Shown here: in pieces, positions 1 to 8,089 of the stretch | Numbering within the stretch: position 1 is the first letter of the stretch | How the letters are laid out: every line of letters begins with the position of its first letter | NCBI GenBank assembly: GCA_964626565.1 | Contig: CAZVFX010000111.1 | Span: 1 to 23,529 of the forward strand | Source of the DNA: CAZVFX01 sp964626565 | GTDB taxonomy: Bacteria; Myxococcota_A; UBA9042; CAIXZC01 | DNA: 23,529 nucleotides | Direction: 5' to 3' | Position numbers and translations under genes: made by a program | Notes under the pieces: model-generated | What the model was told of the DNA's origin: nothing | The model's input: only the letters and a program-made list of their open reading frames with translations | Databases searched by the model: none

Positions 1-23
1 GCCTCCATTAAGCCTATTGGCTC

Positions 24-184
24 TTGCTCCTTTGGAGCTGCTCATTGGTTTTGGGGTATCTACGTCAAGAAGATGGATGTTTCCTTGCTCCTTTGGAGCT
101 GCTCATTGGTTTTGGGTATCTACGTCAAGAAGACGGATGTTTCCTTGCTCCTTTGGAGCTGCTCATTGGTTTGGGGTATCTACG
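24..184. repeat. 2.7-copy ~60-bp tandem repeat
   Basis: A unit beginning TTGCTCCTTTGGAGCTGCTC recurs at 24, 85 and 145, so the periods are 61 and 60 bp. Copies differ by one C/T change and by the length of a T/G run. The third copy breaks off after TCTACG at about 184, 20 bp before the stop codon of the neighbouring minus-strand gene. Each unit contains a small hairpin, GCTCC-TTT-GGAGC. There is no variable spacer, so this is a minisatellite-like repeat and not a CRISPR array. Bases 1-23 do not match the unit, so the array seems to start inside the window. Confidence 0.9.
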
Positions 185-203
185 GATAAGGCGAGGGGAC
201 GAA

Positions 204-1424
204 TCAGTCCATGTAATCCGCCTTGATGGTCTCCACCATTACGGCCGGGTCCCGGCTGCCGCGGTACTGCTTACCGTTGACGATAATGGTAGGCGTGCCG
301 CGCACATTGGCTTTGCCTGCCGCGGCCATATCCGCATCCACGGTTGCCGCGTATTTGCCCGACTCAAAGTCGGTCTTGAACTGCTCGTAGTCGAGCCCCC
401 CATTCTTGGCGTAGGCCAGAAGATCATCGTGGCTCAAGGCTCGCTGGTTGTCGAACAACAGTTCGGTGTACTCCCAGAACTTGCCCTGGGCATGAGCTGC
501 GGCGGCCGCGTCTGCGGCGGGCCTTGCCTGTTTGTGGAAACTGAGGGGGAAGTGTTTGAAGTAAAGGCTCGCCTTGTCTTTGCCCAACAGCTTCACCGCT
601 TCCCGCAGCGACCGGTCCGCGCCGGAGCAGTAGGGGCATTGGAAATCGGAGAACACCACTATGACGACATCATCACCCGCGCCGAAACGGGGGGTGCCGT
701 CGGTGTCTATCACCAGCGCGGGCTTGGGGTCGGCGGCATCCTTCACCACCACCGGCTTCTTCGCAACCGCAGCCTTTGGCTGATGCATCCCCGGGGGGAG
801 GTTGCCAAAGGTGAAGACCAGGCCGGCGCCGGGAGCGAGCAACTGCACGCCGTCTACGCCGAAATCGGTGGCCACCAGTAGCTGCGTACGAACTCCCGCT
901 CGCATCCACTGCGTAACCTGAAAATCAAACTGTGCTGCGCCCATGGGCGCAATGCCGAAACCACCGTGGTTCTTGACCACGTCGACGCCGTCGTCGGGCA
1001 GATCTTTCACCTCTGCGCCGGTGTAGTGCCGGGTCATGCCGATGTAGCCGAACGCCAACCCCAGATCAAGGCTTACGGTGAACCAGTCCCCGTACCGTTT
1101 TTCCACCCCGGCAAAAGGGCCGCCACCTCCGAACCCCACCGAAAAGTCGTCCCCGTCCATGGTTTCCATGACGCCCGTGCCAAAGCCGAAGCCACCGACC
1201 CTCACGTCCGGAGTTACGTAGCCAAAACCGTAACCACCGCCGGTCACCGATGGGCCCGAGGGCGTTCTGTCCATCCCCTGTCCGACATCGTAGGAGAAGA
1301 GGACGAAACCGCCGCCACCGCCCCACACCTCAAAAGGCTCAACTTCGATGGTTTCCGCCACGGCTATCTGCGAGAAAGCCACAACAGCCAGAGAAATTAC
1401 CAGACCGGCTATCCACTTCTTCAT
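204..1424 (-). CDS. Secreted glycine-rich barrel-like protein fused to a DsbA-type thiol oxidoreductase domain
   Basis: The predicted 406-residue exported protein has a signal peptide at residues 1-23 (KKW, hydrophobic stretch, AVA cleavage site). Residues 24-210 alternate glycine and aromatic residues, as in a small outer-membrane beta-barrel. A short Ala/Lys/Pro linker follows. Residues 236-405 form a DsbA/Thioredoxin_4-like domain with active site CPYC at 263-266 and the cis-proline loop RGTPT (Pro378). DsbA-family proteins form or isomerise disulfides in exported proteins. The start at 1424 is chosen over an upstream in-frame ATG because AGGAG lies 5 bases before it and the signal peptide begins there. 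It lies 39 bp downstream of the Cys-rich CHAP gene on the same strand, probably in one transcript. The oxidoreductase call is secure; the barrel assignment is inference from composition. The fusion itself is unusual. Confidence 0.85.
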   Translation of the reverse strand: MKKWIAGLVISLAVVAFSQIAVAETIEVEPFEVWGGGGGFVLFSYDVGQGMDRTPSGPSVTGGGYGFGYVTPDVRVGGFGFGTGVMETMDGDDFSVGFGGGGPFAGVEKRYGDWFTVSLDLGLAFGYIGMTRHYTGAEVKDLPDDGVDVVKNHGGFGIAPMGAAQFDFQVTQWMRAGVRTQLLVATDFGVDGVQLLAPGAGLVFTFGNLPPGMHQPKAAVAKKPVVVKDAADPKPALVIDTDGTPRFGAGDDVVIVVFSDFQCPYCSGADRSLREAVKLLGKDKASLYFKHFPLSFHKQARPAADAAAAAHAQGKFWEYTELLFDNQRALSHDDLLAYAKNGGLDYEQFKTDFESGKYAATVDADMAAAGKANVRGTPTIIVNGKQYRGSRDPAVMVETIKADYMD

Positions 1425-1463
1425 CTCGACTCCTGCTGGTTGTCTGTCAAACTTCACAAGAGA

Positions 1464-4415
1464 CTAGCAATTTCGTCGCATTTTGGCGAGTACAAAGCGC
1501 GTGCCGGACGCGCCGAGAATGGCGGCCACGAGGAGAAAGAGTGTCATGAGGGGGCCGGGACCACCGCTGGAGTGAGACATCCCGCACCCCGACGACTTCT
1601 TGCCCGGCGGAGTTTGACCGTCTACGAGCATGATCGCGGCGTCGTTCCCAACCGTGATGATGTCGGCGCCGGTTTCCACTACTTCAAACACGCCTTCCAG
1701 TTCCGGCTCGCCTTCCGCGGCCAGGCAAACCGAAACCCATCCGGCCGCCGGGTCAAGGACTTCCACGTCGAAAGCCTCGACTTCCCACTTGTACGCGTAC
1801 ACTTCCGGAACCTGCACCGACAACCGGAAGCCGATGTCGGTGAATTCCACGTCGGTGAGTTCCTGGGCGGTCTCCCCCGGCTCCAGGAGCGGGGTTTCCG
1901 AGACCGGCTGGCCGTCCAGCATCAACTCCAAGGTGAAGAACGCGGAGAAAAACGAGTGGTTCAGGTTGTACCGCACGCCATTGTGGGGTTTGTCGAGGTA
2001 GCGATGGACGTGGAGGGAGCCGTGGGCCTGGTTGCCCGACATCCCCCACCATTTGAGATTCTCGAACTTGACGCTGCACCCTTCGCCCCTCAGATCCCGA
2101 ATGCCGGCAAAGGCCGGGGAAGGGGTGGTCCACCAGCCGCCCCGTCGATAGCTTGTGGCCTGTATCTCAACGTGCCCGGCCCCGGGTTGACCTTCGCAGT
2201 CGCCGCTTGCGGCCATGGACACCGCCAACTGGCCGCCGTTGAGTTCGATGTCGAAGGGACCGAAGTAGGTGCCGGTGTGATGGTCTTCCGCCGCGGTCCC
2301 ATCCAGCGACACCCGGGCGTTGAAGCAGGAACCGGGTAGAGCGTAGGAAAGCATGCCGATGATCCGGTCCGCAGGCGGCAACGGAAATGCCATCTCACCC
2401 CTGACCGTCCCCGACGGCATGGAGACGTCAGGCTCGGTCGAAAGCCTGAGTGCGAGGCCCGGTGCGGAAGGTTCCGGAACCGCGGCGGTCAACCCCCACG
2501 CCTTTTCGCCGATCAGGCTCCAGGGGTCTGCCGCCTGCACAAAGTTGCTGAAGACCTTGAGGTTCTCCAGCTTCAGTTGCCAACCTGCCGGCAACGCCGC
2601 GGTTCCACCGCAGTCGGTCTTCACTTCGAGCCCCTGGCCCGCGAAGTCGCTGGGACTGCACGGCGCGCCCGGGGTGCAATCGTCAATCCCGACGATGGTG
2701 CCTTCCTGGTTGGAAATGGTGACTTCGACAGCCGGGACCGATTCACCGGAGAGGGTGAACTCTACGGCATCGAACGGTTTCGCAAACTGCCGGCTCGCAC
2801 TGATATGACCGATACATTCCGCCACATCCGGACGAGCGTGGAACCCAAGAGTGTCGGTAGTCTCATTACTCCAGACGAGGCCTGACGAATCGTCGGAGTA
2901 GCCGACCTTCCAGCCCTTTGACCACGCGGCTAAGTTCTTGAGCACCAACTCCCGGGCCTCGGGGTCGCTGGTCATACTGGTGGCTGCGAGGCTGACGGTG
3001 AGTTCCTGTCCCGGCTGTTCCACCGTAACCGGCGTACACTCCACAAGCTGTGAGCCGAGAGTGACCACGGCACCGCCGTCGATACTTATGGCGGCCTGAT
3101 ACAGGGGATCGGCGAACCCTCCGCACGAATCGAAGGTTAGCTGCTCGAAAGGCGTGTTGGCCAGCAAGGCACGGGCCGTGACCGTCCCCGAGTTGGGGTA
3201 TTCCAACCCACCGGAGTGAGCCAGGCGCAGACTGCAGAACGGAGCGCCCTCTTCTGCCACCGGAAACACATCTATTCCTGCAGAGTCCAGGTGCTCAACC
3301 GCGAAGATCCCGTATTGCTCCACCCCGTTGCGGCACAACAGCTTCTTGCCTGAACCGGGCAACGTCTTCACCTTTTCGCCCTTGTCGTCAACGGCCATCG
3401 CCTCGATGGTGTGAACCTGGCCGTCCTTGATGCCCGCGTCCGGTTTGTAGCTGAACCCGTGGCCGGGGCTGGAGTCGTTGGGCTGGTCTGCGGTCACCTC
3501 GGCCACCTGCTGGCCGTCGGACATGATGCGCACAGCAACGGTCCCGCCGATGTCGGGGTCCAGCGCCCAACCTGCGATCACCGCACAGTTGACCACCTGC
3601 AGTTCCCCTTCGGGCATGTCCGTGCACTCGCCGCAGTCTTTGGGGCAAGAATCGCAATTCTCCCCATTGTCGCAGTCGCCGTTGCCGCAGCAGCCGCCAC
3701 AGTCGTTGGGACAACTGGCGCAACTCTCGCCCCCGTTGCACTGGTTGTCTCCGCAGGTCTCACAGCTTCCACAATCGTCGGAGCACGAGTCGCAATTCTC
3801 GCCGTTGTTGCACTGCCCGTCACCGCAGTAGGGGCACGTGCCGCAATCGGCAGAACAGGAGTTGCAGTCTTCGCCGTTATTGCAGTTGCCGTCACCACAG
3901 GGGTTGACCGCTCCCTTCTTGACGATATATCCGCCGTCGAAATAGCTCTTGGAGTAGGAGTGATCCCTGAACCCGTTTATGCACCACGAACAGTTGGGAT
4001 AACACGACGAACCCTCGCAGCAACTCTGCTCCTTGACGTCTACGGTGCTGCCGTTGACCGCGGTGACCCACGCGACGTGACCCACGCCCGAAGAGGTCAT
4101 GCAGCCGATGCTGTTGGGCACGGGCTGTGACACTACGTTGTAGTCGGGATGGCCCGCATAATTCCCAGCCCAGAACATGGCATTTTGCCATGGGGAAGGC
4201 ATGGCGGCTCCCCAGTTGCAGCACGCCATATGCCACGCACCCCAGGTGCAGTTGCTGGCCTTGCCGTTGCCGTTGTTGCAGCAGGGATAGGGGTTGTTGG
4301 CGCCGCACTGGCAGGAGTCGCTCACCCCGCCACAGCTTGAGACTGCGTAGACGGGCGGAACGTAGGCCGCCAGAAATAGCAGAACCGAGAACGCGACGAC
4401 GGGCAAAAACCTCAT
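1464..4415 (-). CDS. Large Cys-rich surface protein: CHAP peptidase/amidase, four Cys repeats, MYXO-CTERM-like tail
   Basis: The 983-residue exported protein has a signal peptide ending near VYA (24). Residues 28-165 resemble a CHAP cysteine amidase/peptidase, a family that cleaves peptidoglycan or peptides. The likely nucleophile is Cys56 in NCTW, with His113 in GHVAWV and Glu129. Residues 173-264 hold four copies of a CGDGxCxxGExCxxCxxDCG motif. A module starting GWALDPD follows (about 271-358), then several beta-rich segments without a recognised family (about 370-930). The tail has SSGCG at 941-945, a hydrophobic helix and a KMRR cluster, the layout of MYXO-CTERM sorting signals processed by myxosortase and anchored through the Cys. 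The start is supported by GGAGG 5 bases upstream. Domain identity is from motifs; the substrate is unknown. The many cysteines and the DsbA-domain gene next downstream suggest disulfide dependence. Confidence 0.85.
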   Translation of the reverse strand: MRFLPVVAFSVLLFLAAYVPPVYAVSSCGGVSDSCQCGANNPYPCCNNGNGKASNCTWGAWHMACCNWGAAMPSPWQNAMFWAGNYAGHPDYNVVSQPVPNSIGCMTSSGVGHVAWVTAVNGSTVDVKEQSCCEGSSCYPNCSWCINGFRDHSYSKSYFDGGYIVKKGAVNPCGDGNCNNGEDCNSCSADCGTCPYCGDGQCNNGENCDSCSDDCGSCETCGDNQCNGGESCASCPNDCGGCCGNGDCDNGENCDSCPKDCGECTDMPEGELQVVNCAVIAGWALDPDIGGTVAVRIMSDGQQVAEVTADQPNDSSPGHGFSYKPDAGIKDGQVHTIEAMAVDDKGEKVKTLPGSGKKLLCRNGVEQYGIFAVEHLDSAGIDVFPVAEEGAPFCSLRLAHSGGLEYPNSGTVTARALLANTPFEQLTFDSCGGFADPLYQAAISIDGGAVVTLGSQLVECTPVTVEQPGQELTVSLAATSMTSDPEARELVLKNLAAWSKGWKVGYSDDSSGLVWSNETTDTLGFHARPDVAECIGHISASRQFAKPFDAVEFTLSGESVPAVEVTISNQEGTIVGIDDCTPGAPCSPSDFAGQGLEVKTDCGGTAALPAGWQLKLENLKVFSNFVQAADPWSLIGEKAWGLTAAVPEPSAPGLALRLSTEPDVSMPSGTVRGEMAFPLPPADRIIGMLSYALPGSCFNARVSLDGTAAEDHHTGTYFGPFDIELNGGQLAVSMAASGDCEGQPGAGHVEIQATSYRRGGWWTTPSPAFAGIRDLRGEGCSVKFENLKWWGMSGNQAHGSLHVHRYLDKPHNGVRYNLNHSFFSAFFTLELMLDGQPVSETPLLEPGETAQELTDVEFTDIGFRLSVQVPEVYAYKWEVEAFDVEVLDPAAGWVSVCLAAEGEPELEGVFEVVETGADIITVGNDAAIMLVDGQTPPGKKSSGCGMSHSSGGPGPLMTLFLLVAAILGASGTRFVLAKMRRNC

Positions 4416-4433
4416 GCAAACCTCCGGGGTTGC

Positions 4434-4462
4434 ATTATACCCGGTCGCTGGCTGGTGATGAA
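4434..4462 (-). promoter_or_regulatory. Putative sigma-70-type promoter for the CHAP surface-protein gene
   Basis: On the minus strand a perfect TATAAT lies at 4439-4434, 18 bp before the ATG at 4415. A weak -35 (TTCATC, 3 of 6 matches) is 17 bp upstream. The site sits in the 66-bp gap after the beta-barrel gene. It would give a very short leader carrying the GGAGG ribosome site. The -35 is poor, so this is moderate evidence only. Confidence 0.4.
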
Positions 4463-4481
4463 GAACGTTTTCGGCGAGGCG

Positions 4482-5330
4482 CTAAAATTCAAGGCCGAGG
4501 CGGAAGGAGTAAATCTGAAGTTCCTTGGTGAGCGCAGCTTCAAAACCGAAGTTGACCACGGTGGCCACGGTCTGAAAACCGAACACTGCGAAGTGCTTGA
4601 ACACGTTGACCGGGCTGAACACCTGCTGCTCGATATTTCCGCTGGTGTCCACACCCACCGGAATAACGTTGGAGCTGCCGTGCACGTAGAGGAAATTGTA
4701 GCCCACGAAAGGAGCCAGCTTGAACAGCCCGCCGATGCCGATCTTCTTGGACAGAATCACGTCGGCGCCGGTGGTCAACATGGCGTAGTCTTCGGAACCA
4801 AGGAAGGTGCTCACGGTCCCTCTGAAAGCCAACTCGGGAAGGAAGGTGAACCCTTCCAGGGCTGCATACTTCAGTTCCAGGCCCACACCCCACATCTTGC
4901 TCTGCAAAAGCTTGGTGAAAATGCCGCCCACTTCTGCGGAGAAGGGGAGGCCTTTGCGCACGTGGAGCGCTACGGTCTGGAGAAAGCTGTCCGCACCTTC
5001 CTGGTCTCCCGCACCTTTGGTGTGGTCGGTCATTACGGTACGCCAGCGGTCCTCATCCTGGGGGATATTGGTGAGCGTGTAGTCCACGGCAATCTGGAAT
5101 CCCAGTGCGCCGAGGGTCGCGGCGGGGCCGAGAAACCGGGGCGCCAGGGCAGAGCCCAAATCGCCCATGAGGCCCTTGAAGTGCTCTTCCCCCCGCAACT
5201 TCCAATTGCTGCCGTCCTTTTCCCACAGCCGGGCCAGGTCCAGGTCGTATTTGTCCGCGTATGCCGTTGAGGAGGCAAACGCAGTGAGGAGGAGAAGGGT
5301 GGAGATGCAAATTGTCCGTCTCGCCATCAT
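4482..5330 (-). CDS. Predicted outer-membrane beta-barrel protein
   Basis: The predicted 282-residue exported protein has a twin-Met, Arg-Arg start followed by a hydrophobic stretch and a STAYA cleavage site near residue 25. The mature part alternates short amphipathic strands (for example LGLEF, FGFQTV, GIGGLF) and ends in phenylalanine, the usual C-terminal signature of BAM-assembled outer-membrane barrels. No named family is recognised. The ATG at 5330 is preferred over a GTG 30 bp upstream because the signal peptide begins there, although its ribosome site (GGGTG) is weak. An ATG at 5327 is equally possible. It lies between its own promoter and the CHAP gene 66 bp downstream on the same strand, so read-through into that gene is possible. 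It could be a porin-like or structural barrel; the sequence does not say which. Confidence 0.75.
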   Translation of the reverse strand: MMARRTICISTLLLLTAFASSTAYADKYDLDLARLWEKDGSNWKLRGEEHFKGLMGDLGSALAPRFLGPAATLGALGFQIAVDYTLTNIPQDEDRWRTVMTDHTKGAGDQEGADSFLQTVALHVRKGLPFSAEVGGIFTKLLQSKMWGVGLELKYAALEGFTFLPELAFRGTVSTFLGSEDYAMLTTGADVILSKKIGIGGLFKLAPFVGYNFLYVHGSSNVIPVGVDTSGNIEQQVFSPVNVFKHFAVFGFQTVATVVNFGFEAALTKELQIYSFRLGLEF

Positions 5331-5350
5331 GTCACCCGCCGATTCGGTCA

Positions 5351-5360
5351 GTGTTAACAC
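5351..5360. promoter_or_regulatory. 10-bp perfect palindrome, possible operator
   Basis: GTGTTAACAC is self-complementary and lies between the predicted -10 and the start codon of the beta-barrel gene, where a repressor could act. The match does not extend beyond ten bases, so chance is possible. Confidence 0.25.
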
Positions 5361-5386
5361 AGAAGTTCATACACTAAAGCGGCATC

Positions 5387-5415
5387 AAAATAGCAAACCG
5401 CCAAGCCCATGTCAA
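5387..5415 (-). promoter_or_regulatory. Sigma-70-type promoter for the beta-barrel gene
   Basis: On the minus strand there is a perfect -35 TTGACA (5415-5410), a 17-bp spacer and -10 TATTTT (5392-5387, 4 of 6). The -35 overlaps the stop codon of the upstream membrane-protein gene. Transcription would begin near 5380, giving a leader of about 50 nt that includes the GTGTTAACAC palindrome. Confidence 0.55.
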
Positions 5416-5993
5416 CGAAATTGAACGGAGTCTGCTTTCCTCTTCAGCCACAGAAATGCCCCACCCAGAAGCAGCAGAGCCAGCAGGGAGAGGCCCAAGA
5501 CCAGGGCACTACCTTCCCCCTCATCCTCAACCACCTGGTGAACGGCAAAGACGCGGGCATGGGCGCTGGCATTGAAAAGCTGCTGCTGCTCCCTGCCGCC
5601 CGCCGAGACCACCACCGTATGCCGGTAGCCACCGGGACGCTCGAAAAGCAGGCGGTTCACCACTTTCAACTCCACAGGTGGCTCCGGGCATTGGTAGACA
5701 GCCCCCAACAGCACCCGCGCGTCATGTCCGTCCCCCGAGGTTTCAAGCCGCAACTCGCCGGTGCGCTTGCACTCCGCGTCACCGGCGGTAATGAAGAACC
5801 TCGAATCGAGGTAGGTCGCGAACTCCGGGGTCCTGACTCCGGGAAAGGCAGCGGCAAGATCGCCGGCAGGGAGCGTCAGCGCCGCCTCGATGACCGCGCC
5901 CGACACTTCCAGGCGGGCCGTGCCGGCATGGGGGCCGTGGGCGACAGCCGCCAGCGGTGTCAGAAGCAAAATCAGAGCCGCGATGACCTTCAT
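5412..5993 (-). CDS. Small exported membrane protein resembling the periplasmic part of HupE/UreJ_2 or ZrgA (DUF2796) proteins
   Basis: The 193-residue protein has a signal peptide (residues 1-18, ending AVA before HGPHAG), a soluble domain, one transmembrane helix at about 163-184 and a basic tail (KRK). The start HGPHAG, the cysteines at 75 and 102 (YQCPEPP) and the LLFERPGGYRHTV stretch recall the extracytoplasmic region of HupE/UreJ_2 or ZrgA-type metal-related proteins. This is a motif-level impression and no metal function is shown. The start is fixed by the ATGA overlap with the rarA stop, a typical translational-coupling arrangement; its own ribosome site is weak. A functional link to RarA is not obvious and co-transcription may be incidental. 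Confidence 0.7.
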   Translation of the reverse strand: MKVIAALILLLTPLAAVAHGPHAGTARLEVSGAVIEAALTLPAGDLAAAFPGVRTPEFATYLDSRFFITAGDAECKRTGELRLETSGDGHDARVLLGAVYQCPEPPVELKVVNRLLFERPGGYRHTVVVSAGGREQQQLFNASAHARVFAVHQVVEDEGEGSALVLGLSLLALLLLGGAFLWLKRKADSVQFR

Positions 5994-7303
5994 TCCCGAT
6001 CCCGGTCCTTCCGCCACGCCATCATGGCGGCGATCTGCTTCTCATAGCCGATGCTTTTCGGCTCGTAGTACTGTTCACCCCGGATATCATCGGGCAAATA
6101 TTCCTCCGGCACATAGCCGCCGGGATAGTCGTGAGGGTACTTATACCCTTTCCCCGCCCCTATCTCCGACAGCAGTCGGGTCGGCGCGTTGCGCAAGTGC
6201 ATGGGCACCTCCAGAGAGCCCTGCTTACGCACCACCGCATCAGCGCTTTTCAACGCCATGTAAGCCGCGTTGCTCTTGGGCGCAGTGGCCAGGTAGGTCA
6301 CCGCCTGCGCCAGCGGTATCTTGCCCTCGGGCAGGCCGATGAACCGGAACGCCTCGAGGCAGCTCACCGCCACCTGCAAGGCTCTGGGATCCGCGTTGCC
6401 CACATCTTCCGCCGCGAAGATCACCATACGTCTGACTATGAACAGCGGGTCCTCCCCGCCATCCAGCAGGCGAAGCATCCAGTAGAGCGCGGCGTCGGGG
6501 GAGCTGCCCCGCAGGCTCTTGATGAATGCGGAGATCAGGTCGTAGTGCTGGTCGCCGCCCTTATCGTGACGAAGCGGTTGCTTTTCGAAGACCTCTTTAA
6601 CCAGCTCAGCAGTGATTCGGCTCTCCCTTTTTGCAGCCACCCACGCAGCCTGCTCCAGCAGGTTCAGCCCGCGGCGGGCGTCGGAATCGGCGAGGCCTGC
6701 GATGAGGGCCACCGCCTCGTCATCCGCCTCCGCCGCGCCGGAAAGCCCCTCTTCGGCAGCCAGGGCGCGTTGCAGCACCCCTTCGACGTCAGCGGTGGAC
6801 AGCGGCTGGAGCCTCACTACGGTGAGCCTCGACAGCAACGCGGAGTTGACCTCGAACGAGGGGTTCTCCGTAGTTGCGCCCAATAGCACGATGGTGCCGT
6901 TCTCCACGTGGGGAAGGAAGGCATCCTGCTGCGACTTGGTGAAGCGGTGGATTTCGTCGATGAACAGCACTGTCTGCCGGCCGCTGTTCTGCAACCTCTC
7001 CCCCGCGGCGGCAACGATCTTGCGCACCTCCTTGACCCCTCCGAGAACTGCGGAGAAGGGCACGAATTCGGCCCCGGAACCCCCGGCCACAACATGGGCG
7101 AGGGTAGTCTTGCCGCAACCGGGCGGGCCCCAGAAGATCATGGAAGGGATCTTCCCCGCCCCGGTGAGTTCCCCGAGCATCCCGTCGGGCCGGGTGAGCT
7201 CTTCCTGGCCCAGAACTTCGTCGAGGCTAGCAGGCCGCATGCGGTCCGCCAGCGGGCGGGTCGCGGCGTCGCCGCTTTCTTTGTTGCCGAACAGATCGGG
7301 CAC
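5990..7303 (-). CDS. rarA: Replication-associated recombination protein A (RarA/MgsA AAA+ ATPase)
   Basis: The 437-residue cytoplasmic AAA+ ATPase belongs to the RarA/MgsA/WRNIP1 clamp-loader-like family, which acts at stalled replication forks. Visible motifs are RPLADRMRP and LGQEEL near the N-terminus, Walker A GPPGCGKTT (59-67), Walker B VLFIDE (112-117), sensor-1 GATTENPSFEV (from about 145), then the family C-terminal tetramerisation region (GSSPDAALYWMLRLLDGGED, PMHLRNAPTRLL and GYKYPHDYPGG). The GTG start at 7303 is chosen because AAGGAGG sits 6 bases upstream and the protein then begins PDLFG, as in relatives. The longer in-frame extension has no such support. It lies downstream of nth with a 99-bp gap and overlaps the next gene by ATGA. 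The family assignment is secure. Confidence 0.97.
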   Translation of the reverse strand: MPDLFGNKESGDAATRPLADRMRPASLDEVLGQEELTRPDGMLGELTGAGKIPSMIFWGPPGCGKTTLAHVVAGGSGAEFVPFSAVLGGVKEVRKIVAAAGERLQNSGRQTVLFIDEIHRFTKSQQDAFLPHVENGTIVLLGATTENPSFEVNSALLSRLTVVRLQPLSTADVEGVLQRALAAEEGLSGAAEADDEAVALIAGLADSDARRGLNLLEQAAWVAAKRESRITAELVKEVFEKQPLRHDKGGDQHYDLISAFIKSLRGSSPDAALYWMLRLLDGGEDPLFIVRRMVIFAAEDVGNADPRALQVAVSCLEAFRFIGLPEGKIPLAQAVTYLATAPKSNAAYMALKSADAVVRKQGSLEVPMHLRNAPTRLLSEIGAGKGYKYPHDYPGGYVPEEYLPDDIRGEQYYEPKSIGYEKQIAAMMAWRKDRDRE

Positions 7304-7402
7304 CGGATCCTCCTTCAGGAGGAGAGTGTAATGCGCGGTGCGCATTTTGGGAAGTGGAAGTTGACGGTGGCGGTGGAGGGCGAACAATCTAGCCCCCCAC
7401 CA

Positions 7403-8089
7403 TCACCGCGTCCGCTCGACCCCGACGCGGGCGCAGTGCGCGGCCAGTGGGCACTTCGAGCACCAGGGCGACAACGGCGTGCACACGTTCTGCCCGAACG
7501 CCACCAGCAGATCGTTGTAGACGATCCAATACTCCGGCGGCAATTTCTGCCGCAGCACCATCTCGGTCTCGTCCGGTTTTCGGGTCGACACGTACCCCAG
7601 TCGATTGGAAATCCGGTGCACGTGGATGTCGACGCAGATGCCCGGCAACCCGAAGCCCCGGGTGAGCACCAGGTTGGCGGTTTTGCGACCCACTCCGGGC
7701 AACGCCAACAACTGATCGAGATCGTCGGGCACGGTGCCGCCGTAGCGGTCCTTCAGAATGCCGCACACCTGGAGAATTCGCGCGGCTTTGACCTTGTAGA
7801 AACCCACCTGACGGATCTCTTTTTCGATTTGTGCGGGCGTCAATTCGAGCATGGCGGGAATGTCAGGGGCGAGCCCGAAAAGTCTCCCCGCGGCTTCCCG
7901 GGTCTGCTCATCCCTGGTCCGCAGACTCAGCAGCGTTGCCACCAACACCTGGAACGGGTTGCGTCCCGCCCGGGTCATCTCAGTGACCACCGGCTCCCGA
8001 AAGGCAGAATACGCTTCCCTGAGTGCACCCACCACCACGTGGATATCGGGAGGGGTGAAACTACTGCCGGCAGTTGGGGATCGGCTCAT
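7403..8089 (-). CDS. nth: Endonuclease III, DNA glycosylase/AP lyase
   Basis: The 228-residue base-excision repair enzyme removes oxidised pyrimidines and cleaves the abasic site. The helix-hairpin-helix LPGVGRKTANLVL (130-142) holds the catalytic lysine K136. The catalytic aspartate is D154 in VDIHVHR. The [4Fe-4S] ligands C203, C210, C213 and C219 show the exact C-x6-C-x2-C-x5-C spacing of the family. The length is slightly above the usual 211 because of about 15 extra N-terminal residues. The ATG at 8089 overlaps the end of the upstream Cys-repeat gene by 29 bp and has only a weak ribosome site, so translation may be coupled or may start at a nearby GTG. rarA follows on the same strand, so two DNA-maintenance genes sit together. 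Confidence 0.97.
   Translation of the reverse strand: MSRSPTAGSSFTPPDIHVVVGALREAYSAFREPVVTEMTRAGRNPFQVLVATLLSLRTRDEQTREAAGRLFGLAPDIPAMLELTPAQIEKEIRQVGFYKVKAARILQVCGILKDRYGGTVPDDLDQLLALPGVGRKTANLVLTRGFGLPGICVDIHVHRISNRLGYVSTRKPDETEMVLRQKLPPEYWIVYNDLLVAFGQNVCTPLSPWCSKCPLAAHCARVGVERTR

Noticed and set aside
24..184. Possible CRISPR array
   Set aside because: The unit repeats through its whole length and there are no variable spacers of constant size.
966..2339. Long plus-strand reading frame (457 codons) opposite the DsbA-fusion and CHAP genes
   Set aside because: It is antisense to two well-supported minus-strand genes with signal peptides and ribosome sites, and has no recognisable domain. 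High GC creates such frames.
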